From Pseudokineococcus lusitanus (GTDB taxonomy: Bacteria > Actinomycetota > Actinomycetes > Actinomycetales > Quadrisphaeraceae): 64,000 nt of DNA. The stretch spans positions 186,001-250,000 of the forward strand of contig NZ_RJKN01000004.1 in NCBI RefSeq assembly GCF_003751265.1, written 5' to 3'. Below the pieces are notes generated by a model. The model ran no database searches. It saw only the letters and a program-made list of their open reading frames with translations, and was not told the origin of the DNA. Shown here piece by piece: positions 46,495 through 54,423 of this stretch. Both the position numbers and the translations under genes were made by a program. Positions within the stretch are counted from its first letter, which is position 1. Each line of letters begins with the position of its first letter.

Positions 46495-46665
46495 TCAGCG
46501 GGTCTCGCGGTGGGCGGTGTGGTTGCCGCAGCGCGGGCAGAACTTCGCCAGCTCGATGCGGTCCGGGTCGTTCCGCCGGTTCTTCTTGGTGATGTAGTTC
46601 CGCTCCTTGCACACGGTGCAGGCCATCGTGATCTTGGGGCGGACGTCAGCGGACTTGCTGGCCAC
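46495..46665 (-). CDS. rpmG: 50S ribosomal protein L33
   Basis: Small large-subunit protein. The 56-residue product starts at GTG 46663-46665 ([43 protein letters not shown]). It carries four cysteines (CTVC and CPRC), the zinc-binding C+ form. GAGG lies upstream. It lies next to tRNA-Met, tRNA-Thr and tRNA-Tyr and in front of hadA/hadB, as in other actinobacteria. Confidence 0.96.
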   Translation of the reverse strand: MASKSADVRPKITMACTVCKERNYITKKNRRNDPDRIELAKFCPRCGNHTAHRETR

Positions 46666-46809
46666 GGCTGGTGCTCCTCGTCGGTCGTGTCGTGTCGGGT
46701 GCAGCACCCGCACGACGGCGGATGTTCCAGCCGGTGCGGGCCGGGGGGCCGGTGACGGCCCCGGTGGTGGACGCAGACCCGGGGCGAGGCCCAGGGCGTG
46801 CACCCGGCG

Positions 46810-46881
46810 TAGCGAGGGCGGGGATCGAACCCGCGACACAACGATTATGAGCCGTTTGCTCTACCACTGAGCTACCTCGCC
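46810..46881 (-). tRNA. tRNA-Met (anticodon CAT), elongator
   Basis: Seventy-two bases: acceptor GGCGAGG with CCTCGCT (first pair G-T), discriminator A, anticodon loop CTCATAA in the stem AACGG/TCGTT. It lacks the three G-C pairs and the acceptor mismatch expected of an initiator, so it is the elongator form. CCA is not encoded. Confidence 0.95.
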
Positions 46882-46930
46882 GTGCGCCCTCCCGGCACCG
46901 ATCGGTGCACCGGCGCCGGGAGGGCAGCAG

Positions 46931-47003
46931 GGCCCCAGTAGGGAATCGAACCCTAGACCTTCTCCTTACCATGGAGACGCTCTGCCGACTGAGCTACTGG
47001 GGC
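46931..47003 (-). tRNA. tRNA-Thr (anticodon GGT)
   Basis: Seventy-three bases: acceptor GCCCCAG with CTGGGGC, D arm GCTC...GAGC, anticodon stem TCTCC/GGAGA around ATGGTAA, T arm TAGGG-TTCGATT-CCCTA. CCA is not encoded. Confidence 0.95.
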
Positions 47004-47148
47004 AGCACCCGCCAGGCGGGCACGACGAGGAAGCGTACACGGACGCGGGCGTCCGGCCGAACGCTCCCCCGGACGGCCGGGGCCCGGCCGTCGCCAGGCC
47101 CCCGGACGCAGCGGAGGGCGCCCCGTCCGGGGCGCCCTCCGCGGGACG

Positions 47149-47230
47149 TGGCAGGTGCAGGATTCGAACCTGCGAAGGCTGTGCCGGCTGATTTACAGTC
47201 AGCTCCCATTGGCCGCTCGGGCAACCTGCC
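47149..47230 (-). tRNA. tRNA-Tyr (anticodon GTA)
   Basis: Eighty-two bases with the long variable arm of class II. The acceptor is GGCAGGT with ACCTGCC, discriminator A. The anticodon stem is GCTGA/TCAGC around CTGTAAA. It is first in the tRNA-Tyr, tRNA-Thr, tRNA-Met, rpmG run; a TACTCT hexamer at 47282-47287 on the minus strand may be the -10. Confidence 0.95.
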
Positions 47231-47399
47231 GCGCTGCGCCGCCGCGCCGCCCCGGGGGACGACGCCGTCGGCGCGGGGACGAGAGTAGCAAGCCCCGGGC
47301 CCGGAGGCCGCACCCACGACCCGGGCGGCCCGGGCGGGCGTCGGTGCCCCCCGGCGCGGTAGGAAGCAGGGACCACCCACCAGCAACCGAGGGAGTGAC

Positions 47400-47891
47400 G
47401 TGGCCGCGGACTCGTCGTTCGACGTCGTCAGCAAGGTCGACCGCCAGGAGGTCGACAACGCGCTCAACCAGGCCGCCAAGGAGGTCGCGCAGCGCTACGA
47501 CTTCAAGGGCACCGACGCGGAGCTCCGCTGGAGCGGCGAGCGCATCGCCATCGCCGCGAACAGCGAGGAGCGGGTGGGCGCGGTGCTCGACGTCCTCCAG
47601 ACCAAGCTGATCCGCCGGGGGGTGTCGCTCAAGGTGCTCGACCTCGGCGACGTGCGGCAGTCCGGCAAGGAGTACCGGCAGGAGGCGGGCCTCAAGGAGG
47701 GCCTGTCCACCGAGGACGCCAAGAAGATCGCCAAGATCGTCCGCGACGAGGGCCCCAAGGGCGTCAAGACGCAGATCACCGGCGACGAGCTCCGCGTCAG
47801 CGCCAAGAGCCGCGACGACCTCCAGGGCGTCATCGCCCTCCTCAAGGGCGCCGACCTCGACGTGGCGCTCCAGTTCGTCAACTACCGCTGA
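47400..47891 (+). CDS. yajQ: YajQ family nucleotide-binding protein
   Basis: Members bind nucleotides, and cyclic di-GMP in some proteobacteria; the actinobacterial role is open. The 163 residues start at GTG 47400 with GAGGGAG upstream: [44 protein letters not shown]. The C-terminal half is [56 protein letters not shown], matching the family across its whole length. It stands alone, divergent from the tRNA/rpmG run and five bases before the hydrolase gene. Confidence 0.93.
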   Translation: MAADSSFDVVSKVDRQEVDNALNQAAKEVAQRYDFKGTDAELRWSGERIAIAANSEERVGAVLDVLQTKLIRRGVSLKVLDLGDVRQSGKEYRQEAGLKEGLSTEDAKKIAKIVRDEGPKGVKTQITGDELRVSAKSRDDLQGVIALLKGADLDVALQFVNYR

Positions 47892-47895
47892 CGTC

Positions 47896-48726
47896 GTGGT
47901 GACGAGCGCGGCGGCCCCGACGCTGCCGGGGGCGGCCGGCCCCGGCGCCGTCCACCGGACCGGCACCCACGAGCGGCAGCTCCTCGAGCTGCACCGGCCC
48001 GCGGTGCCCGCCACGGACGGCGTCGCCGTGCTCGTCCACGGCGGCTTCTGGCGGCCGGGCGCCGAGGACGGCTCGGAGACCTACGACCGGCGGCTCGGCG
48101 ACGCCGTCGCGGCCGACCTGCTGGGCCGCGGTGTCGCCGTCGTGCTGCCGGACTACCGCGCGGTCGGCGACGGCGGCGGGTGGCCGTGGACCGCCGTGGA
48201 CGCGGCCGCGGCCCTCGACCTCCTCGTCGACGTCCTGCCCCCGGCGGGGCTCGACCCCGCGCAGTGCGTCCTCGTCGGCCACTCCGCCGGCGGTCACCTC
48301 GCCACGTGGGCGGCGTCGCGGCACCGCCTCCCTAGCGGCGCGCCCGGGGCGGGCCCGCGGCTGGCGCCGCTCGCCGTCGTGAGCCAGGCCGGCGTCCTCG
48401 ACCTCGTGGCCGCCGCGGACGCCGACCTCGGCCGCGGAGCCGCCGCCGCGCTGCTCGGCGGGTCGCCCGCCGACGTCCCCGACCGGTACGCCCTCTCCTC
48501 CCCCGCCGCCCTCGTCCCGGCGTCGTGCCCGGTCCTGTGCCTCGCCGGCACCGGGGACGACGTCGTCCCGCCCGACCAGGCGGACCGCTACGCCGCCGCT
48601 GCGACGGCCGCGGGCGGCGACGTCCGCCTCGTCGTCGTCGAGGGCGAGGACCACCGCGCCCACCTCGACCCGACGACCCGCTCGTGGGCCCTCGCCCGCG
48701 ACGAGGTGCTCGCCCGCCTCACCTGA
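47896..48726 (+). CDS. alpha/beta-hydrolase, kynurenine-formamidase/BD-FAE-like
   Basis: Serine hydrolase of unknown substrate. The 276 residues contain the oxyanion-hole motif VLVHGGFWRPG and the nucleophile elbow LVGHSAGGHLATWAAS with Ser near residue 128. A likely Asp is in AGTGDDVVPPDQADRYAAA and His in VEGEDHRAHLDP. This HGGFW type occurs in BD-FAE feruloyl esterases and kynurenine formamidases. The start is GTG 47896 or the next codon, also GTG. It begins four bases after yajQ and may be co-transcribed. The first palindrome array lies directly downstream. Confidence 0.82.
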   Translation: MVTSAAAPTLPGAAGPGAVHRTGTHERQLLELHRPAVPATDGVAVLVHGGFWRPGAEDGSETYDRRLGDAVAADLLGRGVAVVLPDYRAVGDGGGWPWTAVDAAAALDLLVDVLPPAGLDPAQCVLVGHSAGGHLATWAASRHRLPSGAPGAGPRLAPLAVVSQAGVLDLVAAADADLGRGAAAALLGGSPADVPDRYALSSPAALVPASCPVLCLAGTGDDVVPPDQADRYAAAATAAGGDVRLVVVEGEDHRAHLDPTTRSWALARDEVLARLT

Positions 48727-48741
48727 CCCGGCCGCCCCCTC

Positions 48742-48843
48742 CGACTTCGCTGCCGAAGTCGTGCCCCCGGCACCTCACCGACCCACTTCGCTGCCGAAGT
48801 CGTGCCCCCGGCACCCTCCCGACCCTCTTCGCTGCCGAAGTCG
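48742..48843. repeat. palindrome array, left side of the DUF559 gene (three copies, 41-bp period)
   Basis: Unit of about 20 bp, CGACTTCGCTGCCGAAGTCG, at 48742-48761, 48783-48802 (one mismatch) and 48824-48843 (two mismatches). Each is an 8-bp inverted repeat around CTGC. Spacers are 21 bp and nearly identical, with a small GTGCC/GGCAC stem. A fourth decayed copy (16 of 20 match) may lie at 48864-48883. The orientation is inverted relative to the array at 49962-50104. Confidence 0.9.
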
Positions 48844-48918
48844 AGTTGACCCGGCTCTCCCACCGACGTCGCCGCCGTCGTCGAGGACGAGCGCGCGACG
48901 TCGTCGACGCCGGCCCGC

Positions 48919-49791
48919 TCACGCAGCGGCCCTGGCGACGGCGGCGACGACCATCGCCACGACGCGACCCGGGTCGGCCATGTCCGCCGCCGTGACGTGG
49001 ACGACGGTCCACCCGGCCGACTGCAGCTTGTTGAGCCGACGGCGGTCCTTCTCGAGCTGGTCCGGCTGGCCGTGCCACCGGCCGTCGTACTCGACGGCGA
49101 CGCGGGCACCGACGACAGCGAGGTCGACGCGGGCGACGAAGCCGCCGCTACGGTCGCGCACGACGTGCTGCACGGTGACGTCCACGCCGGCCTGCACGAG
49201 CAGGACCCGGAGCCGTGACTCGGGCAAGGACTCGGCGCGCGGGTCGGTGAGCTCGAGGGCCGCCCGGACGCGAGCCACACCGCCGTCGCGGCGGCCCTGC
49301 AGCCAGCCGGCCATCGCGCCGAGGTCGAGATGACCCGCAGCGGCCAGGGCGTCCAGCCGGGCGACGGCCGTCGGGAGCGGCACGCGGGAGGCGGCGTCGA
49401 AGGCCACCCGCTCGGGGCAGGCCAGCACCGCCGTCCGCCACGCCCGCCCCGGCTCGAGGTCGCGGCGGGAGCGTCGGACCCGGACACCTCGTCGGACCGA
49501 GCGTCGGTCGCGCTCCTCGGTCACGGCCTCCACCGGGTCGTCGGGTCGTAGCCAGGCGAGACCGAGGACGGTCGCCGCCGAGGCGCCCGTCAGCTGGACG
49601 CCGGATGGCAGCACCAGGCCGGCGCCCTCGCAGACCAGGGCGTGGTCCCGCGTCACCCACGACGGCGCGTACACGCCCTGGAGGAGGCGCACGACGGACG
49701 GCCCTCGGAGGTCGTCCTTGGCCAACCACCCCTCGGCCACCGCCGTCGCGCCGAGGAAGACGCGCGGGAGGTCCTCCGCTCTCCTGGCCAC
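48919..49791 (-). CDS. DUF559/VSR-like protein with AbiEi-like N-terminus
   Basis: Function unknown. The 290 residues begin VARRAEDLPRVFLGATAVAEGWLAKDDLRGPSVVRLLQGVYAP, resembling the winged-helix N-domain of AbiEi-type antitoxins (gateway to 'a gene rule over becoming Gly-Val-Tyr-Ala'). The C-terminal part is a very-short-patch-repair/DUF559-like nuclease fold: VDLAVVGARVAVEYDGRWHGQPDQLEKDRRRLNKLQSAGWTVVHVTAADM. It retains the Asp and the E-Y-D-G-x-x-H and Q-x-x-x-D blocks. Such genes are common and often multiplied in actinobacteria. There is no AbiEii toxin partner nearby. The GTG start at 49791 has GGAGG with no spacing, so the true start may differ. It is flanked on both sides by palindrome arrays. 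Confidence 0.75.
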   Translation of the reverse strand: MARRAEDLPRVFLGATAVAEGWLAKDDLRGPSVVRLLQGVYAPSWVTRDHALVCEGAGLVLPSGVQLTGASAATVLGLAWLRPDDPVEAVTEERDRRSVRRGVRVRRSRRDLEPGRAWRTAVLACPERVAFDAASRVPLPTAVARLDALAAAGHLDLGAMAGWLQGRRDGGVARVRAALELTDPRAESLPESRLRVLLVQAGVDVTVQHVVRDRSGGFVARVDLAVVGARVAVEYDGRWHGQPDQLEKDRRRLNKLQSAGWTVVHVTAADMADPGRVVAMVVAAVARAAA

Positions 49792-49961
49792 CCTCCGAGC
49801 GTGCCGGGGGGGCGCAGGCGTACGGGAGCGCTGTCCACAGGCGTCGTGACAGCGGACCGCGGCGGCAGCGGCCCACGACGCTGTTGCGGCAGTCGCGGAG
49901 GTTCCTCTTCGCCCGTTCCGTCAGCAGCGAGGTCGGCGTGGCGGCGCGGCGCCCCTCGCAC

Positions 49962-50104
49962 CGACATCGGCAGCGAAGTCGGGCGGGGGTGCGCCCCATT
50001 CCCGACATCGGCAGCGAAGTCGGGCGGGGGTGCGCCCCATTCCCGACTTCGGCAGCGAAGTCGTCGTGAGAGCGCCCCCTCCGCCGACTTCGGCAGCGGA
50101 GTCG
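49962..50104. repeat. palindrome array, right side of the DUF559 gene (four copies, 41-bp period)
   Basis: CGACTTCGGCAGCGAAGTCG or a one-base variant (CGACATCG...) at 49962-49981, 50003-50022, 50044-50063 and 50085-50104: exactly 41 bp from one start to the next. The first two 21-bp spacers are identical to each other and contain GGGG-GTGC-GCCCC-like pairing. The third copy is a perfect palindrome. Confidence 0.92.
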
Positions 50105-50126
50105 AGAAGGGGGCGCGTCTCGGGGA

Positions 50127-50144
50127 CGAACAGGCGCCTGTTCG
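50127..50144 (-). terminator. 18-bp perfect palindrome downstream of htpX
   Basis: CGAACAGGC/GCCTGTTCG, 23 bp past the htpX stop. It may be a short terminator or a protein-binding site. Confidence 0.4.
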
Positions 50145-50166
50145 CGGGTAGGGCGGTGGTGGGGCG

Positions 50167-51036
50167 TCAGCCGCCGTAGCCGGCCATGCGCTCGAGGCGG
50201 GCGACGCGCTGGTCCATGGGCGGGTGGGTCGAGAAGAGCGACTTGACGTCGCGGGCCCGGAACGGGTTCGCGATCATCATGTGGCTCGAGCTGACGACGT
50301 CTCGCTCGGGGGCCAGGGGGGCCGCGGCGGTGCCGCGCTCGAGCTTGCGGAGCGCGCTCGCGAGGGCGAGGGGGTCGCCGGTGAGGCGGGCGCCGTCCTC
50401 GTCGGCGTCGTACTCGCGGGTGCGGCTGATGCCCATCTGGATGAGGCCGGCGGCGAGCGGGCCGAGGAAGAGCAGGAGCATCCCGGCGAGGGGGTTGCCG
50501 CCGCCGTTCTCGCGGTTCCCGCCGCCGAAGATCAGGGCCGCGTAGCCGAGGAAGGTGATGACGCTCGCCATGGCGGCCGCCAGGGACGACGTGAGGATGT
50601 CGCGGTTGTAGACGTGCATGAGCTCGTGGCCGAGGACGCCGCGGAGCTCGCGCTCGTCGAGGATCTCGAGGATGCCCTGCGTGCAGCAGACGGCCGAGTT
50701 CTGCGGGTTGCGGCCCGTGGCGAAGGCGTTGGGCGCGCGCGTCGGCGAGACGTAGAGACGGGGCATCGGCTGGCCGGCGGCGACCGACAGCTCGCGGACG
50801 ATGCGGTGCATCGCCGGCTGCTCGGCCTCGGTGACCGGACGGGCGCGCATGGCGCGCAGGGCGATCGAGTCGCTCTTCCAGTACGAGAAGCCGTTGACCG
50901 CGAGCGCGATGACGAGGCCGATCGTCAGCGCGCCGAGGCTCTGCCCGAAGACGAGCCACGACGCGAAGAGGATGAGGCCGCCGAAGGCGCCGAAGAGGAC
51001 GGCGGTCTTGACGCCGTTGAAGTGCTGGTGGCCCAT
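50167..51036 (-). CDS. htpX: membrane-bound zinc protease HtpX
   Basis: M48-family metalloprotease in the cytoplasmic membrane that helps clear misfolded membrane proteins. The 289 residues start MGHQHFNGVKTAVLFGAFGGLILFASWLVFG, with two N-terminal membrane helices. The zinc motif is LRGVLGHELMHVYNRD, two further helices follow, and the third ligand region is SRTREYDADEDGARLTGD. The conserved end is LFSTHPPMDQRVARLERM. ATG 51034-51036 is the only start fitting the family length. It is divergent from korA. Confidence 0.94.
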   Translation of the reverse strand: MGHQHFNGVKTAVLFGAFGGLILFASWLVFGQSLGALTIGLVIALAVNGFSYWKSDSIALRAMRARPVTEAEQPAMHRIVRELSVAAGQPMPRLYVSPTRAPNAFATGRNPQNSAVCCTQGILEILDERELRGVLGHELMHVYNRDILTSSLAAAMASVITFLGYAALIFGGGNRENGGGNPLAGMLLLFLGPLAAGLIQMGISRTREYDADEDGARLTGDPLALASALRKLERGTAAAPLAPERDVVSSSHMMIANPFRARDVKSLFSTHPPMDQRVARLERMAGYGG

Positions 51037-51221
51037 GCGGAGCGGGCACCCTTCCGGGGTAGGAGCGGCCGCCCGGCGGGTGCCGGACGACGGGGACGCC
51101 ACGGGCGTCCGTGTCACGGGATGAACGCCGTCCGGGGCGGCCGCGTTCCCCGCCTACCATGGAGGGACCCGGCTCCCGGGCCGCGCGGCACGAGCCCGAG
51201 CGGGACGGTCGAGTAGCCGGG

Positions 51222-53267
51222 ATGGTCCCCGAGCCCCGAGGTGTTGCCGCTCCCATGCGTCTCGAGTCCCCCACGCCCGACGCCCCCGAGGCGGACGCCC
51301 CGCCGGAGGCCCCCGCCCGCACCGGCGACGGCAAGCCCGTCGAGCGCGTCCACCAGGTCGTCATCCGCTTCGCGGGGGACTCCGGCGACGGCATGCAGCT
51401 GACCGGCGACCGCTTCACGGCGGAGACGGCGACCCTGGGCAACGCGCTCGCGACGCTGCCCAACTTCCCCGCGGAGATCCGCGCCCCCCAGGGCACGCTC
51501 CCCGGCGTCTCGAGCTTCCAGCTCCACTTCGCCGACCACGTCGTCCTCACCCCGGGCGACGCCCCCGACGTGCTCGTGGCGATGAACCCGGCCGCCCTGC
51601 GCGCCAACATCGCGGACCTTCCGCGCGGCGGCGTGATCATCGCCGACGCCGACGAGTTCACCCGCCGCAGCCTGCAGAAGGTCGGCTACACGGCCAGCCC
51701 GCTCGAGGACGGCAGCCTCGAGAGCTACCAGGTGCACTCCCTGCCCCTGACCTCGATGACCGTCGAGGCGCTCAAGGACTCCGGCCTGTCCCGAAAGGAC
51801 GCCGAGCGCGCGAAGAACATGTTCGCCCTCGGGATGCTGTCGTGGCTCTACGACCGCCCGACCCAGGCGACCGAGAAGTTCATCCAGACGAAGTTCGCCA
51901 AGAAGCCCGCCGTGCGCGACGCCAACCTCACGGCCTTCCGCGCCGGGTGGGCCTTCGGCGAGACGACCGAGGGCTTCGCCGTCCGCTACGAGGTGGCGCC
52001 CGCGGAGCACCCCGCCGGCACGTACCGCAACATCACCGGCAGCACGGCGCTGGCCTACGGCCTCGCCGCCGGTGCGCACAAGGCGGGCCTGCCGCTCGTG
52101 CTCGGCTCGTACCCGATCACCCCGGCCAGCGACATCCTCCACGCGCTCTCGGCCATGAAGCACCTCGGCGTGACGACGCTCCAGGCGGAGGACGAGATCG
52201 CCGGCGTCGGCATCGCCCTCGGCGCGTCCTTCGGCGGCTCGCTCGGCGTCACGACGACGTCCGGCCCGGGCCTGGCGCTCAAGGCCGAGACCATCGGCCT
52301 GGCCGTCATGCTCGAGCTGCCGCTCGTCGTCGTCGACGTCCAGCGCGGCGGCCCCTCCACGGGCCTGCCGACGAAGACGGAGCAGGCCGACCTGCTCCAG
52401 GCGATGTACGGCCGCAACGGCGAGTCGCCGCTGCCCGTCGTCGCGGCCAGCTCGCCGACCGACTGCTTCACCGCCGCGGTCGAGGCCGTGCGGATCGCCG
52501 TCACCTACCGGACGCCCGTGATCCTCCTGTCCGACGGCTACCTCGCCAACGGCTCCGAGCCTTGGGCGCTGCCCTCGGTGGCGGACCTCCCGGGCATCGA
52601 CCCCGCCTTCGCCACCGGCCCCAACGGCGCGGGCGACGACGGCACGCCCGCCTTCCGCCCGTACCTGCGGGACCCCGAGACGCTCGCCCGCCCCTGGGCC
52701 GTCCCGGGCACCCCGGGCCTCGAGCACCGGATCGGCGGTCTCGAGAAGGCCGACGTCACCGGCGAGATCTCCTACGAGCCGGAGAACCACGAGCGCATGA
52801 CCGGCCTGCGCCAGGCCAAGGTCGACGGCGTCGCGGTCCCGCCGCTCGAGGTCGACGACCCCGTCGCCCCCGACGGCAGCCGCGCGCGGGTGCTCGTCCT
52901 CGGGTGGGGCTCGACCTTCGGGCCGATCGCGGCCGCCGTGCGCGACGCCCGCGCCGAGGGCCTCCAGGTGGCCCGCACGCACCTGCGCCACCTCAACCCC
53001 TTCCCGCCCGGCCTCGGCGACCTGCTGCGGTCCTACGACCGCGTCGTCCTGCCGGAGATGAACGGCGGCCAGCTGGCCCTGCTGCTGCGCGGCCGCTACC
53101 TCGTCGACGTCCAGAGCCACGCGCGCGTCCGCGGGCGCCCGTTCACGGCCGGCGAGCTGCTCGACGTCGTCCGCGACGCCGTGCGCGACCTCACCGAGCC
53201 CGCGACGCAGGTCGCGGCGCCCGCCACCGACACCGGCTTCGAGAGCCCCCAGGAGGCCCGGCGATGA
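51222..53267 (+). CDS. korA: 2-oxoglutarate:ferredoxin oxidoreductase subunit alpha (gamma-alpha fusion)
   Basis: With KorB it decarboxylates 2-oxoglutarate to succinyl-CoA and reduces ferredoxin. The product of about 681 residues joins a gamma domain (VHQVVIRFAGDSGDGMQLTGDRF, about residues 40-220) to the alpha domain. The alpha domain carries YRNITGSTALAYGLAAGAHKAGLPLVLGSYPITPASDILHALS and LQAEDEIAGVGIALGASFGG. The C-terminal part has VLVLGWGSTFGPIAAAVRDAR. The start is uncertain: ATG 51222 is used, ATG 51255 is possible, and neither has a strong ribosome site. It overlaps korB by four bases. It may replace or supplement a classical 2-oxoglutarate dehydrogenase, as in mycobacteria. Confidence 0.92.
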   Translation: MVPEPRGVAAPMRLESPTPDAPEADAPPEAPARTGDGKPVERVHQVVIRFAGDSGDGMQLTGDRFTAETATLGNALATLPNFPAEIRAPQGTLPGVSSFQLHFADHVVLTPGDAPDVLVAMNPAALRANIADLPRGGVIIADADEFTRRSLQKVGYTASPLEDGSLESYQVHSLPLTSMTVEALKDSGLSRKDAERAKNMFALGMLSWLYDRPTQATEKFIQTKFAKKPAVRDANLTAFRAGWAFGETTEGFAVRYEVAPAEHPAGTYRNITGSTALAYGLAAGAHKAGLPLVLGSYPITPASDILHALSAMKHLGVTTLQAEDEIAGVGIALGASFGGSLGVTTTSGPGLALKAETIGLAVMLELPLVVVDVQRGGPSTGLPTKTEQADLLQAMYGRNGESPLPVVAASSPTDCFTAAVEAVRIAVTYRTPVILLSDGYLANGSEPWALPSVADLPGIDPAFATGPNGAGDDGTPAFRPYLRDPETLARPWAVPGTPGLEHRIGGLEKADVTGEISYEPENHERMTGLRQAKVDGVAVPPLEVDDPVAPDGSRARVLVLGWGSTFGPIAAAVRDARAEGLQVARTHLRHLNPFPPGLGDLLRSYDRVVLPEMNGGQLALLLRGRYLVDVQSHARVRGRPFTAGELLDVVRDAVRDLTEPATQVAAPATDTGFESPQEARR

Positions 53268-54370
53268 CCACCGCTCCCCCCACCCCCGTCTCCCTCGGCC
53301 TGCCCGCCGTCCGCAGCGGCACGGAGGACGTCCCCCGCCTGCCCGAGGGCGTCACGCTGAAGAAGAAGGACTTCACGGCGGCCAACGAGGTGCGCTGGTG
53401 CCCCGGCTGCGGCGACTACGCCGTCCTCGCCGCGGTGCAGGGCTTCCTGCCCGAGCTCGGCCTCCGCAAGGAGAACATCGTCTGCATCTCGGGGATCGGG
53501 TGCTCCTCCCGCTTCCCGTACTACCTCGACACCTACGGCCTGCACTCGATCCACGGCCGCGCGCCGGCGATCGCCACGGGCCTCGCGACGTCGCGCCCCG
53601 ACCTGTCGGTGTGGGTCGTCACGGGCGACGGCGACGCGCTGTCCATCGGCGGCAACCACCTGATCCACGCGATGCGGCGGAACGTCAACATGACGATCCT
53701 GCTCTTCAACAACCGCATCTACGGCCTGACGAAGGGCCAGTACTCGCCGACGTCCGAGGTCGGCAAGGTGACGAAGTCGACGCCGTCCGGCTCGGTGGAC
53801 GCGCCCTTCAACCCGGTGTCGCTCGCCCTGGGCGCCGAGGCGACCTTCGTGGCCCGCACGCTCGACTCCGACCGCAAGCACCTCACGTCGGTGCTCCGCG
53901 CGGCCGCCGAGCACCGCGGGACCTCGCTCGTCGAGATCTACCAGAACTGCCCGATCTTCAACGACGGCGCCTTCGACGTCCTCAAGGACGCCGAGGAGTC
54001 CCGCGCCCGGCTCGTGCACCTCGTCGACGGCGAGCAGGTCCGCTACGGGCGCGAGGACGACCGCCGCGTCGTCGTCCGCACCGCCGGCGGGGGCGTCGAG
54101 GCGGTCCCCGAGGCCGAGGCCGCGGGCCGAGACGTCGTCGTCCACGACGCCGGGGCCGAGGACCCGACGCAGGCCTTCGCGCTGAGCCGGCTCGACGGCC
54201 CGTCGATGGCGCACGTGCCCGTGGGCGTCTTCCGCGCCGTGCAGCGGCCCACGTACGACGACCTCGTCCGCGAGCAGGTCACCAGCGCCCGCGAGGCCGC
54301 CGGCGGCCCCGCGACGGACGCCGACCTCGACGCCCTCATCGCGGGCGGCGACACCTGGGTCGTCCGCTGA
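53264..54370 (+). CDS. korB: 2-oxoglutarate:ferredoxin oxidoreductase subunit beta
   Basis: TPP- and iron-sulfur-containing partner of KorA. The 368 residues include NEVRWCPGCGDYAVLAAVQ and IVCISGIGCSSRFPYY, whose Cys can bind the [4Fe-4S] cluster. The TPP motif is VVTGDGDALSIGGNHLIHAMRRNVNMTILLFNNRIYGLTKGQYSPTS. The ATG overlaps the korA stop (ATGA). The C-terminal 90 residues are less conserved and contain VGVFRAVQRPTYDDLV. Confidence 0.94.
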   Translation: MTTAPPTPVSLGLPAVRSGTEDVPRLPEGVTLKKKDFTAANEVRWCPGCGDYAVLAAVQGFLPELGLRKENIVCISGIGCSSRFPYYLDTYGLHSIHGRAPAIATGLATSRPDLSVWVVTGDGDALSIGGNHLIHAMRRNVNMTILLFNNRIYGLTKGQYSPTSEVGKVTKSTPSGSVDAPFNPVSLALGAEATFVARTLDSDRKHLTSVLRAAAEHRGTSLVEIYQNCPIFNDGAFDVLKDAEESRARLVHLVDGEQVRYGREDDRRVVVRTAGGGVEAVPEAEAAGRDVVVHDAGAEDPTQAFALSRLDGPSMAHVPVGVFRAVQRPTYDDLVREQVTSAREAAGGPATDADLDALIAGGDTWVVR

Positions 54371-54423
54371 GCGCGCCCGGCCCGACCGCCCCGGCGGTCG
54401 CGGCCGGGGACGACGACCGCGAC

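Larger units (their letters stand above)
49792..50166. other. intergenic region htpX-DUF559 gene
   Basis: 375 bp without a credible gene. It holds the four-copy palindrome array (49962-50104) and an 18-bp palindrome (50127-50144). A further decayed half-copy of the repeat (CAGCGAGGTCG) lies at about 49925. No convincing promoter for the DUF559 gene was found. Confidence 0.6.

Noticed and set aside
48919-49791. Type IV toxin-antitoxin (AbiE) pair
   Set aside because: Only the AbiEi-like N-terminal domain is present, fused to a DUF559-type C-terminus. No AbiEii nucleotidyltransferase gene lies on either side.
48742-50104. CRISPR array reading of the 41-bp repeats
   Set aside because: The repeat is a 20-bp palindrome, the 21-bp spacers are nearly identical to one another, and no cas gene is near. 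CRISPR spacers would differ.
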